The notes below the pieces were generated by a model. It did not search any database, was not told where the DNA came from, and worked only from the letters and a program-made list of their open reading frames with translations. Below are positions 38,960-48,448 of a stretch of DNA of 64,000 nucleotides, piece after piece. The position numbers were made by a program, and so were the translations under genes. Positions within the stretch are counted from its first letter, which is position 1, and every line of letters begins with the position of its first letter. The stretch is from Cupriavidus sp. D39. Lineage in GTDB: Bacteria; Pseudomonadota; Gammaproteobacteria; Burkholderiales; Burkholderiaceae. Where the stretch lies: assembly GCF_026627925.1 (NCBI RefSeq), contig NZ_JAPNLE010000009.1, positions 3,658,001-3,722,000 on the forward strand. Reading direction: 5' to 3'.

Positions 38960-39409
38960 TCAGCCCGCGGCGCGGCGCCGGTCGATCTTGCGCGCCAGCA
39001 CGATCGACGTGGTGGTGTGGTTGACGCCATCCAGCGCGCCGATTTCGTCCAGCAGCTTGTCCAGCCGGGCATGGGTGTCGCAGCGGATCACCGCCATGTA
39101 GTCCACCGGGCCGCTGACCGAGTTCAGCTCCTCGATTTCGGGAAAGCGCTGCAGCGCCCGCACCACCGCCGGGGCGCTCTTCGGCATCACCGACATGCCG
39201 CAGAACGCCAGGATGGCGTTGTCCTCCATCTGCTGGCCCATCCGCACGCCGTAGCCGGCGATCACGCCTTCGCGCTCCATCCGCGCAATGCGGGCCACCA
39301 CGGTGGTGCGGGCAATGCCGAGCTTGCGCGCGAGGTTGGCGGCATTCTCGCGCGCGTTGGCTTGCAGCAGGGAGAGCAGGTGGCGGTCGGTCTGGTCGAG
39401 GTCGGTCAT
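38960..39409 (-). CDS. Lrp/AsnC-family transcriptional regulator
   Basis: 149 residues. Winged helix (LDQTDRHLLSLLQANARENAANLARKLGIARTTVVARIARME) and an effector-binding RAM domain. It is divergent from the saccharopine dehydrogenase-like/aldehyde dehydrogenase operon, so it probably senses lysine or a product and activates that operon. Repeated TTTCGTC motifs occupy the intergenic region. Confidence 0.88.
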   Translation of the reverse strand: MTDLDQTDRHLLSLLQANARENAANLARKLGIARTTVVARIARMEREGVIAGYGVRMGQQMEDNAILAFCGMSVMPKSAPAVVRALQRFPEIEELNSVSGPVDYMAVIRCDTHARLDKLLDEIGALDGVNHTTTSIVLARKIDRRRAAG

Positions 39410-39451
39410 GGGCGGCGGGGGCTGTGGCTGGACGAGGGCTGCGAAAGGGTG

Positions 39452-39510
39452 TTTCGTCGATTTGGCAGTTATTTTCGTCGAATCGTTCGATTGTGAGGCT
39501 CTTTCGTCAA
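39452..39510. promoter_or_regulatory. Three TTTCGTC direct repeats plus a TCGAA palindrome
   Basis: TTTCGTCGA at 39452 and 39473, and TTTCGTCAA at 39502. The first two are 21 bp apart, two helical turns. TCGAA-TCG-TTCGA (39478-39490) overlaps the second. Such phased repeats suit an octameric Lrp-type protein wrapping DNA between the divergent genes. Confidence 0.5.
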
Positions 39511-39588
39511 TCTTGTCCCTTCATTCTGACTGTGGTCGCAACCATACTTGAGTCACGGAACTTCCATTCGCGATCCACGAGGGACATC

Positions 39589-40851
39589 ATGACCTACAAA
39601 ATTCCAACCGGCCATCTGGACCAAACTGGACAGAACACCCAAGCCGCGGCACTCACCACCCAGCCCGGCAACCCAGGTACCGTCACTCCGGCCGCCACCG
39701 CCACGCGCACGCCGCGGCAAACGCCGATGCGCGTGGTCGTGCTGGGCGCGGGCAAGATCGGCCGCACCATCGCGGTCATGCTGCATGACAGCGGCGACTA
39801 CCGCGTGACCCTGGTCGACCGCGAGCCCACCCATCTCGAGGGCATGCCTGAAGGCATCGCCGTGCGTGTCGGCGACCCGGACCAGACCCAGGATTGCGCC
39901 TGGCTGCTCGGCGGCGCAGATGCCGTGCTCAATGCGCTGCCGTTCCACGCCGCGGTCGGCGTGGCCACGGTAGCGGCCAGCCTGGGCGTGCATTACTTCG
40001 ACCTGACCGAAGACGTTGCCGCCACCCACGCCATTCGCCGCCTGGCCGATGGCGCGCGCTCCGTGCTGATGCCGCAATGCGGGCTGGCCCCCGGCTTTAT
40101 CGGCGTGGTCGGCAATGACCTGGCCCAGCGCTTCCTGCGCGGCGGCGGCGAACTGCTCGACCTGAAGATGCGCGTCGGCGCGCTGCCGCGCTACCCGAGC
40201 AATGCGCTCAAGTACAACCTGACCTGGAGCACGGAAGGGCTGATCAACGAATACTGCAACCCGTGCGAGGCCATCGTCGGCGGCCGCCGCGTGGAAGTGC
40301 CGGCGCTGGAAGGGCTGGAGAGCTTCGCGCTGGACGGCATCGAGTACGAGGCCTTTAATACGTCAGGAGGGCTCGGCACCTTGCCCGAGACGCTGGCGGG
40401 CCGGGCGCGCGACGTGGACTACAAGTCGATCCGCTATCCGGGCCACTGCGCGGTGATGAAGCTGCTGCTCAACGACCTGCGCCTGCGCGAGCGCCGCGAC
40501 TGGATGCGGGAAATCTTCGAGAGCGCGATCCCCGCCACGCAGCAGGACGTGGTGATCGTGTTCGCCAACGCCACCGGCTATGCCGCCGGCGGCGGCAAAG
40601 GTGGGCGCGGTCCGCTGACGCAGGCGTCGTTCTCGGTGCGCATCGGCGGCGCGGATACGGCTGCCGGCCACGTCAATGCGATCCAGCTCACCACGGCGGC
40701 CGGTATCTGCACCGCACTGGACCTGGTGGCCAACGGCGAACTGCCGCAGGCCGGCTTCGTGCCGCAAGAGGCGATGGCGCTGGACACTTTCCTGGCCAAC
40801 CGTTTCGGCCGACACTACACCCGTCATCCGCTTCAAGAGGCAACGGTATGA
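39589..40851 (+). CDS. Saccharopine dehydrogenase-family protein (lysine 6-dehydrogenase type)
   Basis: 420 residues. After a 45-residue polar extension comes the Rossmann motif RVVVLGAGKIGRTIAVML, then ALPFHAAVGVA, YFDLTED, MPQCGLAPGFIGVVGND and SNALKYNLTWSTEGLINEY. Related bacterial lysine dehydrogenases oxidise the epsilon-amino group of lysine to 2-aminoadipate semialdehyde. The next gene overlaps by 4 bp and encodes a matching aldehyde dehydrogenase. GAGGGA precedes the ATG at 39589; the N-terminal extension is unusually long and Met47 could be a second start. Confidence 0.82.
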   Translation: MTYKIPTGHLDQTGQNTQAAALTTQPGNPGTVTPAATATRTPRQTPMRVVVLGAGKIGRTIAVMLHDSGDYRVTLVDREPTHLEGMPEGIAVRVGDPDQTQDCAWLLGGADAVLNALPFHAAVGVATVAASLGVHYFDLTEDVAATHAIRRLADGARSVLMPQCGLAPGFIGVVGNDLAQRFLRGGGELLDLKMRVGALPRYPSNALKYNLTWSTEGLINEYCNPCEAIVGGRRVEVPALEGLESFALDGIEYEAFNTSGGLGTLPETLAGRARDVDYKSIRYPGHCAVMKLLLNDLRLRERRDWMREIFESAIPATQQDVVIVFANATGYAAGGGKGGRGPLTQASFSVRIGGADTAAGHVNAIQLTTAAGICTALDLVANGELPQAGFVPQEAMALDTFLANRFGRHYTRHPLQEATV

Positions 40852-42368
40852 AAGCAAAGGAATTCGCGGCCTGCTGGCAGGCCATCGGGCTGACGCCGCC
40901 GTGGCGCGACGGCGAAGGCCCCACCGGCGCCTTGCCGGTACGCTCGCCCATCGACGGCGAGGCATTCGGGCACCTGCCCGCCTGCAGCCTCGCCGAGGCC
41001 GACGCGCGCATCGAGCGCGCCCGCGTGGCGCAAGCCAGCTGGGCGCTGGTGCCCGCGCCGGTGCGCGGCGAGGTGGTGCGGCGCTTTGGCGAAGTGCTGC
41101 GCGAACACAAGAAGCATCTCGGCGAACTGGTCTCGCTCGAAGCCGGCAAGATCCTGCAGGAAGGGCTGGGCGAGGTACAGGAGATGATCGACATCTGCGA
41201 CTTCGCGGTCGGCCTGTCGCGCCAGTTGCATGGCCTCACCATCGCGTCCGAGCGGCCCCAGCATGCGATGCGCGAGACCTGGCATCCCTATGGCCTGTGC
41301 GGCGTGATCTCGGCCTTCAACTTCCCCGTGGCGGTCTGGGCCTGGAATGCGGCGCTGGCACTGGTGTGCGGCAACGGGGTGATCTGGAAGCCGTCGGAGA
41401 AGACCCCGCTGAGCGCGCTGGTCATGCAGAGCCTGCTTGACGGCGTGCTGGAGATCGCCGCGCCCCAGCACGTTGGCATCGCCACCGTGCTCTCGGGCGG
41501 GCCGGCGCTGGGCCAGCATCTGGTGGAACACGCCGATGTGCGGCTGGTGAGCGCCACTGGCTCTACCCGCATGGGCCGCGCCGTGGGCATCGCTTGCGCC
41601 GAGCGGTTCAAGCGCACCATCCTGGAACTCGGCGGCAACAATGCCGCGATCATCGCGCCCTCGGCCAATCTCGATCTCGCCGTGCGCGCCATGACCTTTG
41701 CGGCGGCAGGCACGGCCGGGCAGCGTTGCACGTCGCTGCGCCGCGCCTTCATGCATGTCGATGTGCTGGAGGCCGTGACCACGCGCTTGGTCCAGGTGTT
41801 CGGCCGCCTGCCAGTGGGCGATCCGCTGGCCGAGACAACGCTGGTCGGCCCGCTGATCGATGGCGCCGCGGGGGCCGCCATGGCCGCCGCGCTGCTCCGC
41901 TGCCGCGAGCACGGCAACACCGTGCACGGCGGCGAGCGCGTGCTGGCCGAAAAGTACCCCAATGCCGAGTACGTGCGGCCCGCGCTGGTGCTGACCGATC
42001 GCCAGCACGAGATGATGCTGAGCGAAACCTTCGCGCCGATTCTCTATGTGATGCCGTACACCACGCTGGACGAAGCCATCGCGCTGAACAACGCTTCGGA
42101 GCATGGCTTGTCGTCCTGCATCTTCACCGAGTCGCTGCGGGAGGCGGAACGCTTCATGTCGGCAAGCGGCAGCGATTGCGGGATCGCCAATGTGAATATC
42201 GGCACCAGCGGGGCGGAGATTGGAGGTGCGTTTGGTGGTGAGAAGGCGACTGGCGGCGGACGTGAGTCGGGCTCGGATGCCTGGAAAGGGTATATGCGGC
42301 GCGCTACCAATACCGTGAACTATGGGGATGCGCTGCCGTTGGCGCAGGGGGTTCGGTTTGAGGTTTGA
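40848..42368 (+). CDS. Aldehyde dehydrogenase (2-aminoadipate semialdehyde type)
   Basis: 506 residues. NAD-dependent aldehyde dehydrogenase with GVISAFNFPVAVWAWN, the ATGSTRMG loop, catalytic Glu in LELGGNNA and catalytic Cys in GQRCTSLRR. The substitution pattern (FNFPVAVW, GGNNAAI) is that of ALDH7/AmaB, which oxidises 2-aminoadipate semialdehyde/piperideine-6-carboxylate. Together with the overlapping upstream gene it forms a lysine to 2-aminoadipate pathway under the divergent Lrp-type regulator. Confidence 0.88.
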   Translation: MKAKEFAACWQAIGLTPPWRDGEGPTGALPVRSPIDGEAFGHLPACSLAEADARIERARVAQASWALVPAPVRGEVVRRFGEVLREHKKHLGELVSLEAGKILQEGLGEVQEMIDICDFAVGLSRQLHGLTIASERPQHAMRETWHPYGLCGVISAFNFPVAVWAWNAALALVCGNGVIWKPSEKTPLSALVMQSLLDGVLEIAAPQHVGIATVLSGGPALGQHLVEHADVRLVSATGSTRMGRAVGIACAERFKRTILELGGNNAAIIAPSANLDLAVRAMTFAAAGTAGQRCTSLRRAFMHVDVLEAVTTRLVQVFGRLPVGDPLAETTLVGPLIDGAAGAAMAAALLRCREHGNTVHGGERVLAEKYPNAEYVRPALVLTDRQHEMMLSETFAPILYVMPYTTLDEAIALNNASEHGLSSCIFTESLREAERFMSASGSDCGIANVNIGTSGAEIGGAFGGEKATGGGRESGSDAWKGYMRRATNTVNYGDALPLAQGVRFEV

Positions 42369-42487
42369 GGCCTTTACGTTCACCCAAACGTTGCGATTCG
42401 TAACAAGGGTTACAGCAAGTTGACCCTGTATTACCAAACCGCTCCGTATAACGTTCTTATGGCTAAACAAGCCACAAGGACGATGAG

Positions 42488-42715
42488 ATGAAAACATGGA
42501 TGATGGGACTCGCGGTGGCTGGCGCCGCCATGCTTGGCGGCTGCGCCGTCTACCCGGCTTATCCCGGCTATGGCTATGGTGGCGGCGAGGTCGCAGTGGC
42601 GCCGGCGCCGGTCTACGCCGCGCCGCCGGTAGTGGTAGCCCCCGGTTTTTATGGTGGCTACTATGGCTATCGCGGCGGGTACTACGGTGGCCGCCGCTAT
42701 CGCTACTGGCACTGA
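42488..42715 (+). CDS. Small Tyr/Gly-rich lipoprotein
   Basis: 75 residues. Signal peptide with lipobox MLGGC (Cys19), then a low-complexity tail rich in Tyr, Gly, Pro and Ala (YPGYGYGGGE, GFYGGYYGYRGGYYGGRRY). Such small lipoproteins are common in Burkholderiaceae and have no established role. Start at the ATG 42488 behind AAGGACG. Confidence 0.75.
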   Translation: MKTWMMGLAVAGAAMLGGCAVYPAYPGYGYGGGEVAVAPAPVYAAPPVVVAPGFYGGYYGYRGGYYGGRRYRYWH

Positions 42716-42759
42716 AGCGAGAGCGGTAGCACGGGATAGAACGAGGGAAAACCTGTGGG

Positions 42760-43367
42760 TCAGGCCTGGCCGTTGAGCCCGGCCCAGCTTGGCGCCAGTG
42801 TTTGCGGTACGTCGATCAGGTCGAGCACGCGGCCGACGGTATGGTCGACCAGTTCCGCCACGCTCTGCGGCTTCTGGTAGAAGCCGGGGACCGGGGGAAG
42901 ATGATGCCGCCCATCTCGGTGACGGCGATCATATTGCGCAGGTGCGCGAGGTTCAACGGCGTTTCGCGCACCATCAGCACCAACTTGCGGCGCTCCTTGA
43001 GCGTGACGTCCGCGGCGCGGGTGATGAGGTTGTCGGACAGGCCATGTGCCACCGCGGCCAGCGTGCGCATGGAGCAGGGCGCCACCACCATCGCGTGGGC
43101 GGCAAAGGAGCCGCTGGCAATGGTGGCGCCGATATCGCGCACGTTGTGGACCACGTGGGCAAAGGCTTCCACCTCGGCCTTGCTGATGTCGAGTTCGTGC
43201 TGCAGGTTCATCACGCCCGCCGCCGAGATCAGCAGATGGGCCTCCACGCCAGGCGCGGCGCCTAGTATCTGTACCAGGCGGACCCCATAGACCGCGCCGG
43301 TGGCGCCGGTGATCGCGACAACGATGCGCCGCGGCTTGCCATCACCCGCTGCACCCGCTGCGGTCAT
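42760..43367 (-). pseudogene. ubiX: Flavin prenyltransferase UbiX, frameshifted near the C-terminus
   Basis: RRIVVAITGATGAVYGVRLVQIL, AAGVMNLQHEL, ASGSFAAHAMVVAPCSMRTLAAVAHG and ETPLNLAHLRNM identify UbiX, which makes prenylated FMN for UbiD decarboxylases in ubiquinone synthesis. At the run of five G (42893-42897 on the + strand) one base is missing; with it the protein continues FPPVPGFYQKPQSVAELVDHTV to a TGA at 42760-42762, 202 residues. Because UbiX is normally retained, a sequencing error is more likely than a lost gene. Confidence 0.85.
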
Positions 43368-43374
43368 GTCGCGC

Positions 43375-43686
43375 TCAGGCCTTGAGCAGCGATTGCAGTT
43401 CGCCGTTCTGGTACATCTCCATCATGATGTCCGAGCCGCCGATGAACTCGCCGTTCACATAGAGTTGCGGAATGGTCGGCCAGTTGGCGTAGGTCTTGAT
43501 GCCCTGGCGGATGCCGTCGTCTTCCAGCACATTGACCGTGGTCGGTGCGTCGACGCCGCAGGCCTTCAGGATCTGGATGGCACGGCCGGAGAAGCCGCAC
43601 ATCGGGAACTGGGCGGTCCCCTTCATGAACAGGACCACCGGGCTGCCCTTGACGATCTGGTCGATCTTTTGCTGCGCGTCACTCAT
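43375..43686 (-). CDS. grxD: Monothiol glutaredoxin (Grx4/GrxD)
   Basis: 103 residues. Active site CGFS in MKGTAQFPMCGFSGRA, plus WPTIPQLYVNGEFIGGSDI. Monothiol glutaredoxins bind a 2Fe-2S cluster with glutathione and deliver it to target proteins. It lies between prmC and ubiX, the usual order in Cupriavidus and Ralstonia. Confidence 0.93.
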   Translation of the reverse strand: MSDAQQKIDQIVKGSPVVLFMKGTAQFPMCGFSGRAIQILKACGVDAPTTVNVLEDDGIRQGIKTYANWPTIPQLYVNGEFIGGSDIMMEMYQNGELQSLLKA

Positions 43687-43815
43687 GATGTCTCTTTTCA
43701 GTTGCTCGCGGTGCCGGTAAAGGCCGGCGCCGCTATCGGGAAATCGGAGGGCGCGCGTGATGCGCGCGCCTTGATGCAATCAATCCATTGATTTTACCGG
43801 AATCGGCCGCTTGCT

Positions 43816-44732
43816 TCAGGCGGCCGCCCCGGCCGGCGTTGGCAGGCGAGCCCCGCTGCAGCGTTCATGGCCGGCGAGGTCGCGCGCGGTGAAGATCTCG
43901 GCCATGCCGGCGGTGGCCAGCAGGTCGCGGGCGGCCTGGCCCTGGTCATAGCCGTGCTCCATCAGCAGCCAGCCGCCCGCATGCAGGCGCGCGGCGGCCC
44001 CGGCCACGATTGTCCCAAGGTCCGACAAGCCATCGCCGTGATCGGTCAGCGCATCGATCGGCTCGAAGCGCAGGTCGCCCTGGCCCAGGTGCGGATCGCC
44101 GGCGGCGATATAGGGCGGATTGCTCACGATCAGGTCGAAGCGCAGGCCATCGGGCAGCGCGGCGTACCAGTCGGAGGCAAGAAAGCGCACATTGGCGGCG
44201 CCAAGCGCGCGCGCATTGTCTTGCGCCACCTGCAGTGCGCCGGGTGAGATATCGGTGGCCCAGACCTCGGCGTCGGGCCGCTCGCAGGCCAGCGTGACGG
44301 CCAGCGCGCCGGAGCCGGTGCCCATGTCGAGCACCCGGGGGCGGGCAGCGGCGCCAGCAGCTTCAAGGCCGCTTCCACGGCGATTTCCGTATCCGGGCGC
44401 GGAATCAGCACATCCCGGGTGACGCGGAAGGCGCGTCCGAAGAATTCCCGCTCACCCAGCAAGTAGGCCACCGGCTCGCCGGCCAGGCGGCGCCCGAGCA
44501 AGGCGGCAACGCTGTCGCGCTGGGCCGGGGCAAGCGTCTCGTCGTCGCGCGTGATCAGCTGTGTGCGGGTCAGCCCGGTGACATGGCTCAGCAGCAGGCG
44601 CGCCTCCAGCGCTGGCAAGCCGGCTGCAGCAGCCAGCGCCAGGGCATCGCGTACCGTGGCCGTCTCAGGCAGTGGGACCGGTGCGGCGGCATTGGGGCTG
44701 GGGGAGGCGGCGGTGGGCGCGGTGCTGGGCAT
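43816..44732 (-). pseudogene. prmC: Peptide-release-factor glutamine methyltransferase PrmC, frameshifted
   Basis: N-terminal part with ALEARLLLSHVTGLTRTQLI, GEPVAYLLGEREFFGRAFRV and LIPRPDTE; C-terminal part in another frame with VLDMGTGSGALAVTLA and the NPPY motif (IVSNPPYIAAGD). The break is at five G on the + strand (44337-44341); one extra base gives 305 residues. PrmC methylates the GGQ glutamine of RF1, encoded just upstream as prfA. Loss of PrmC is very harmful, so error in the sequence is likely. Confidence 0.88.
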
Positions 44733-44741
44733 GGAGAAGGC

Positions 44742-44781
44742 AAAAAACAAAACCCCGTCGGGAGGTGCCCTGACGGGGTTT
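44742..44781 (-). terminator. Terminator of the Ala/Lys-rich lipoprotein gene
   Basis: AACCCCGTC (44751-44759) pairs with GACGGGGTT (44772-44780). On the minus strand the stem is followed by TTTTGTTTTTT, a strong T tract. It ends about 10 bases before the prmC start. Confidence 0.75.
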
Positions 44782-44855
44782 GCAGTGTAACGCGCTTGGC
44801 TGGCCGGCGGTGCCTGGTCGCGGTGCGCCAGCCCCTTCCCGCCGTGGCGTGCAGA

Positions 44856-45182
44856 TTACTTGTTGACGGCGTCCTTGGCCTTGTCGGCGCTGGCGTTGAC
44901 GGCGTCCTTGGCGGCTTCCTTAGCCTTTTCCATGGCATTGCCGGCGTCTACTTTGGCCTTTTCGGCGGCAACGGAGACATCGGCGGCAGCGCTGCTGGCA
45001 GCGGCCTTGGCAGCATCAGCGGCATTGCTGGCGGCGGATGCGGCGTCGCTGGCGGCGGCCTTGGCGGATTCGGCGGCGCTCTGCATGGCGCTGTCAGCGC
45101 TCGGCGTGGCGGGGGCTTCTTCCTTCTTGCTGCAGGCAGCCATGGCGGCGGTGATCATCAACAGCGCGAGCAATTTCTTCAT
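44856..45182 (-). CDS. Ala/Lys-rich helical lipoprotein
   Basis: 108 residues. Lipobox MAAC (Cys17), then almost uninterrupted Ala, Ser, Lys, Asp heptad-like repeats (SAAESAKAAASDAASAAS..., KAKEAAKDAV), predicting one long helix of LEA-like or Lpp-like type. It probably sits in the periplasm as a helical rod. It is inserted between prmC and prfA with its own terminator. Confidence 0.75.
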   Translation of the reverse strand: MKKLLALLMITAAMAACSKKEEAPATPSADSAMQSAAESAKAAASDAASAASNAADAAKAAASSAAADVSVAAEKAKVDAGNAMEKAKEAAKDAVNASADKAKDAVNK

Positions 45183-45406
45183 GATTTCGTCCTTTTGTCC
45201 GTTTTCGAGTGGCGACACGCCGACCTCTGTCTGGCGGCTCAGTCGAAATCGATTATAGACAGCGAAAAATGGCGCGCCAGTGCTGTTGCAAGCATTTACA
45301 ACAGATACAAAGGTTTTCGTTCAGAAATCGCGATTTATGCAGCGCGATCCAAAAGTTTGCCTTAATGACCGCTATATCGTCGCAATAATCTGTTATTGCC
45401 GAGCGA

Positions 45407-46489
45407 TTAATGCCCTTCGCCCAGCGCCGCCAGTTGATCCGCCTGGTGTTCTGCGGACAATGCGGACAGGAGCTCGTCGAGATCGCCATCCATGATCATG
45501 TCGATCTTGTAGAGCGTCAGGTTGATACGGTGATCCGTCACCCGCCCCTGCGGGAAATTGTAGGTGCGGATACGGTCACTTCTGTCGCCGGTGCCGATCA
45601 GGTTGCGCCGGGTGCTGGCCTCTTTCGCCTGCGCCGCGCGCAGCTTCGCGTCCATCAGCCGGGCCGCCAGGACCTTCATGGCCTTGTCTTTGTTGCGGTG
45701 CTGGCTGCGGTCGTCCTGGCACTCCACCACTATGCCGGTGGGCAGGTGGGTAAGGCGCACGGCCGAATCGGTCTTGTTCACGTGCTGGCCCCCGGCGCCG
45801 GATGCGCGGAAGGTATCCACGCGCAGGTCGGCCGGATTGATTTCTACCTCGGTCACCTCGTCGGCCTCGGGCATGACCGCCACCGTGCAGGCCGATGTGT
45901 GGATGCGCCCCTGCGCCTCGGTGGCCGGCACGCGCTGCACGCGGTGGCCGCCGGATTCGAACTTCAGCCGGGAAAAGGCCGCATCGCCGGCAATCCGGAT
46001 GATCACTTCCTTATAGCCGCCCAGGTCGGACGCGGATTCGCTCATCACCTCCACCTGCCAGCGCTGGCGCTCGGCGTAGCGCGTGTACATGCGCAGCAGG
46101 TTGGCGGCAAACAGCGCGCTTTCCTCGCCGCCGGCACCCGCGCGGATTTCCAGCAGCAGGTTGCGCTCGTCGTTGGGATCCTTGGGCAGCAGCAGTTTCT
46201 GCAGGCTGCCTTCCAGCGTTTCCAGCCGCTCGCGGGCCGCGGTGATCTCATCGGCCGCGAACTCCTTCATCTCGGGATCGTCCAGCAACGCCTGCGCGGT
46301 GGCCAGGTCTTCCTGCGCCTGGCAGTACTGCGCGTACTGCTCGGCCACCGGCGTCAGTTCGGCGTGCTCACGCGTGAGCTTGCGGTACTGGTCGATCTTG
46401 GCGGTGGCATCTTCGCGCGCAAGCAGGGCGTTGACTTCGTCGAGTCGCTCGGACAATTGGTCGAGCTTGGCAAGCATGCTGGCTTTCAT
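45407..46489 (-). CDS. prfA: Peptide chain release factor 1
   Basis: 360 residues. Codon-recognition motif region and the catalytic loop [44 protein letters not shown] near the end. It terminates translation at UAA and UAG. The ATG at 46489 gives [16 protein letters not shown]. It follows hemA, the standard order. Confidence 0.96.
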   Translation of the reverse strand: MKASMLAKLDQLSERLDEVNALLAREDATAKIDQYRKLTREHAELTPVAEQYAQYCQAQEDLATAQALLDDPEMKEFAADEITAARERLETLEGSLQKLLLPKDPNDERNLLLEIRAGAGGEESALFAANLLRMYTRYAERQRWQVEVMSESASDLGGYKEVIIRIAGDAAFSRLKFESGGHRVQRVPATEAQGRIHTSACTVAVMPEADEVTEVEINPADLRVDTFRASGAGGQHVNKTDSAVRLTHLPTGIVVECQDDRSQHRNKDKAMKVLAARLMDAKLRAAQAKEASTRRNLIGTGDRSDRIRTYNFPQGRVTDHRINLTLYKIDMIMDGDLDELLSALSAEHQADQLAALGEGH

Positions 46490-46618
46490 GGAGATCCGAA
46501 GGGGCGCGGTGAAACGGGTGGGGGCGAATGTTTGCTGCCGGGGATGCGTGCGGGCCAAAGGCCGGAGGCAACGCAAAGGTGGCCGCGCGCAGGACACGCA
46601 CGGCCGAGGTGAGCGCGG

Positions 46619-47923
46619 CTAGCGCTCGGAGTGGCTGCTGTGGCGGAACAGGCCCGGCACCAGGCGCAGCAAGGTCTCGCGGTCGTCGCCCTGGGTGTGG
46701 TTCAGGGCGTGGGTCGGGCCGTGCAGGAATTTGCGGGTGAGCGCGCCGGAGAGGGCTTCAAGCACGGCTTCCGGGTCGTCGCCGCGCGCCAGCATGCGGC
46801 GCGCGCGTTCCAGCTCGGCCTGGCGCATGGCCTCGCCTTGCGCCTGCAGGTCGCGGATGACCGGCACCACACTGCGGGTTTCCAGCCAGTGCATGAAATT
46901 CTGCACGCGGCTCTCGATAATGGCTTCCGCCTGGGCCACGGCGGCCTGGCGCATGGCATTGCCCTCGCGCACGATGGCGCCGAGGTCATCCACGGTGTAC
47001 AGGAAGACGTCATCCAGGCGTGCGACTTCGGGCTCCACGTCGCGCGGCACGGCCAGGTCCACCATCATGATGGGGCGGTGGCGGCGCAGCTTGACGGCGC
47101 GCTCCACCGCGCCCAGCCCGATGATGGGCAGGGAACTGGCGGTGCACGACACCACGATGTCGAACTCATGCAGGCGCGCGCCCAGGTCCGACAGGCGGAT
47201 GGCCTCGGTCGTCAGGCCCTGGCCGGCCAGTTGCTCGGCCAGCCGTTCGCCGCGCTCGACCGTGCGGTTGGCCACCACGATTTGGCGCGGCGTTTGGGCT
47301 GCAAAGTGCGTGGCGCACAGCTCGATCATCTCGCCCGCGCCGATAAACAGCACGCGCTGGGTGGAGACGCTTTCAAAAATCCGCTGGGCCAGGCGCACCG
47401 CGGCGGCGGCCATGGACACCGAATGCGCGCCGATCTCGGTCTGGCCGCGGACTTCCTTGGCCACCGCGAACGTGCGCTGGAACAACTGGTTCAGGTAGGT
47501 GCCAAGCGCGCCGGCTTCACCGGCGGTGCGTACCGCATCCTTCAACTGGCCCAGGATCTGGGTCTCGCCCAGCACCATCGAATCCAGCCCGCTGGCCACG
47601 CGGAACGCATGGCGCACGGCTTCGGACTGCGGCAACGCGTACAGGTGGGGAGCGAGCTCGCCGGCCGGCACGTTATGGTGCTGCGCCAGCCAGCGCAGCG
47701 TGTGCTCGAAGCCTTCCGAGCCCGATACCAGCACATCGGTGGCGCAGTAGATCTCGGTGCGGTTGCAAGTGGAAAGGATGGCGGCTTCGGTGCCGTTTTT
47801 GCCGGCCAGGTGGGTGCGCAAGGCGCCCAAGGCGGGTTTGATCTGCTCAAGCGGAAACGCCACTCGCTCGCGCAGCGAGACGGGCGCCGTGGTGTGATTG
47901 ATACCGATCGCGAGCAGTTGCAT
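46619..47923 (-). CDS. hemA: Glutamyl-tRNA reductase
   Basis: 434 residues. [17 protein letters not shown], catalytic Cys in [33 protein letters not shown]-binding [12 protein letters not shown] and [14 protein letters not shown]. It makes glutamate-1-semialdehyde, the first step of haem synthesis by the C5 route. Start [10 protein letters not shown] at 47923; an ATG at 47935 is possible but less usual. Confidence 0.96.
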   Translation of the reverse strand: MQLLAIGINHTTAPVSLRERVAFPLEQIKPALGALRTHLAGKNGTEAAILSTCNRTEIYCATDVLVSGSEGFEHTLRWLAQHHNVPAGELAPHLYALPQSEAVRHAFRVASGLDSMVLGETQILGQLKDAVRTAGEAGALGTYLNQLFQRTFAVAKEVRGQTEIGAHSVSMAAAAVRLAQRIFESVSTQRVLFIGAGEMIELCATHFAAQTPRQIVVANRTVERGERLAEQLAGQGLTTEAIRLSDLGARLHEFDIVVSCTASSLPIIGLGAVERAVKLRRHRPIMMVDLAVPRDVEPEVARLDDVFLYTVDDLGAIVREGNAMRQAAVAQAEAIIESRVQNFMHWLETRSVVPVIRDLQAQGEAMRQAELERARRMLARGDDPEAVLEALSGALTRKFLHGPTHALNHTQGDDRETLLRLVPGLFRHSSHSER

Positions 47924-48176
47924 GGTGGGGAGCATGTCTCTCTGGCCGGGCTCCGGGCAGCGGCTTTGCAGGCTGCAGCGCGGGAGTCAGGTGCAATCCG
48001 GGCATGAATTCAAGCGCGGATTCCGGCGCAAAGCGCCGCCGAACCGGGCTACATTATACCGCCCGGCGCGGATCTTGCCGGGGCACGGTCGGGTTTACCG
48101 TATTGTTACGGCCACGCGCGGCGCCTGGCGAGCCTAACCAGACAGCGCGCCAGATTCAGATAATCAGGAGAAAGTG

Positions 48177-48413
48177 ATGTTGGGTACGCTGGTGGTAGGG
48201 GTGCTGGTTGGGCTGGCGGCCCGGTGGCTGCACCCTGTGGGCCGGGTCAGCCTGCTTGCGGCGGTGGTGTTCGGCGCACTGGGCGCGCTGGCCGCGTTTT
48301 ACGGCGGCCAGGGGCTGCACTGGTTTGCCGACGGGCAGATGGCGGGTTGGTTCGCCGCCATCCTGGGCGCGGCTGTGCTGGTCGGAGTCGGGGGCGTGGC
48401 CAGGGGACGGTGA
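48177..48413 (+). CDS. Small membrane protein (GlsB/YeaQ/YmgE-like)
   Basis: 78 residues with three short hydrophobic segments rich in Gly and Ala (TLVVGVLVGLAARWL, AAVVFGALGALAAFYGG, AAILGAAVLVGVGGVARGR). It resembles transglycosylase-associated GlsB/YeaQ proteins, whose function is unclear. AGGAGAAA precedes GTG-ATG. Confidence 0.6.
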   Translation: MLGTLVVGVLVGLAARWLHPVGRVSLLAAVVFGALGALAAFYGGQGLHWFADGQMAGWFAAILGAAVLVGVGGVARGR

Positions 48414-48448
48414 GATTGAATTAATACCCGCGGAGCCCGAATGCCGAA

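Noticed and set aside
42420..42452. TTGACC/TATAAC as promoter of the Tyr/Gly-rich lipoprotein
   Set aside because: Spacing of 21 bp is too long for a sigma-70 promoter.
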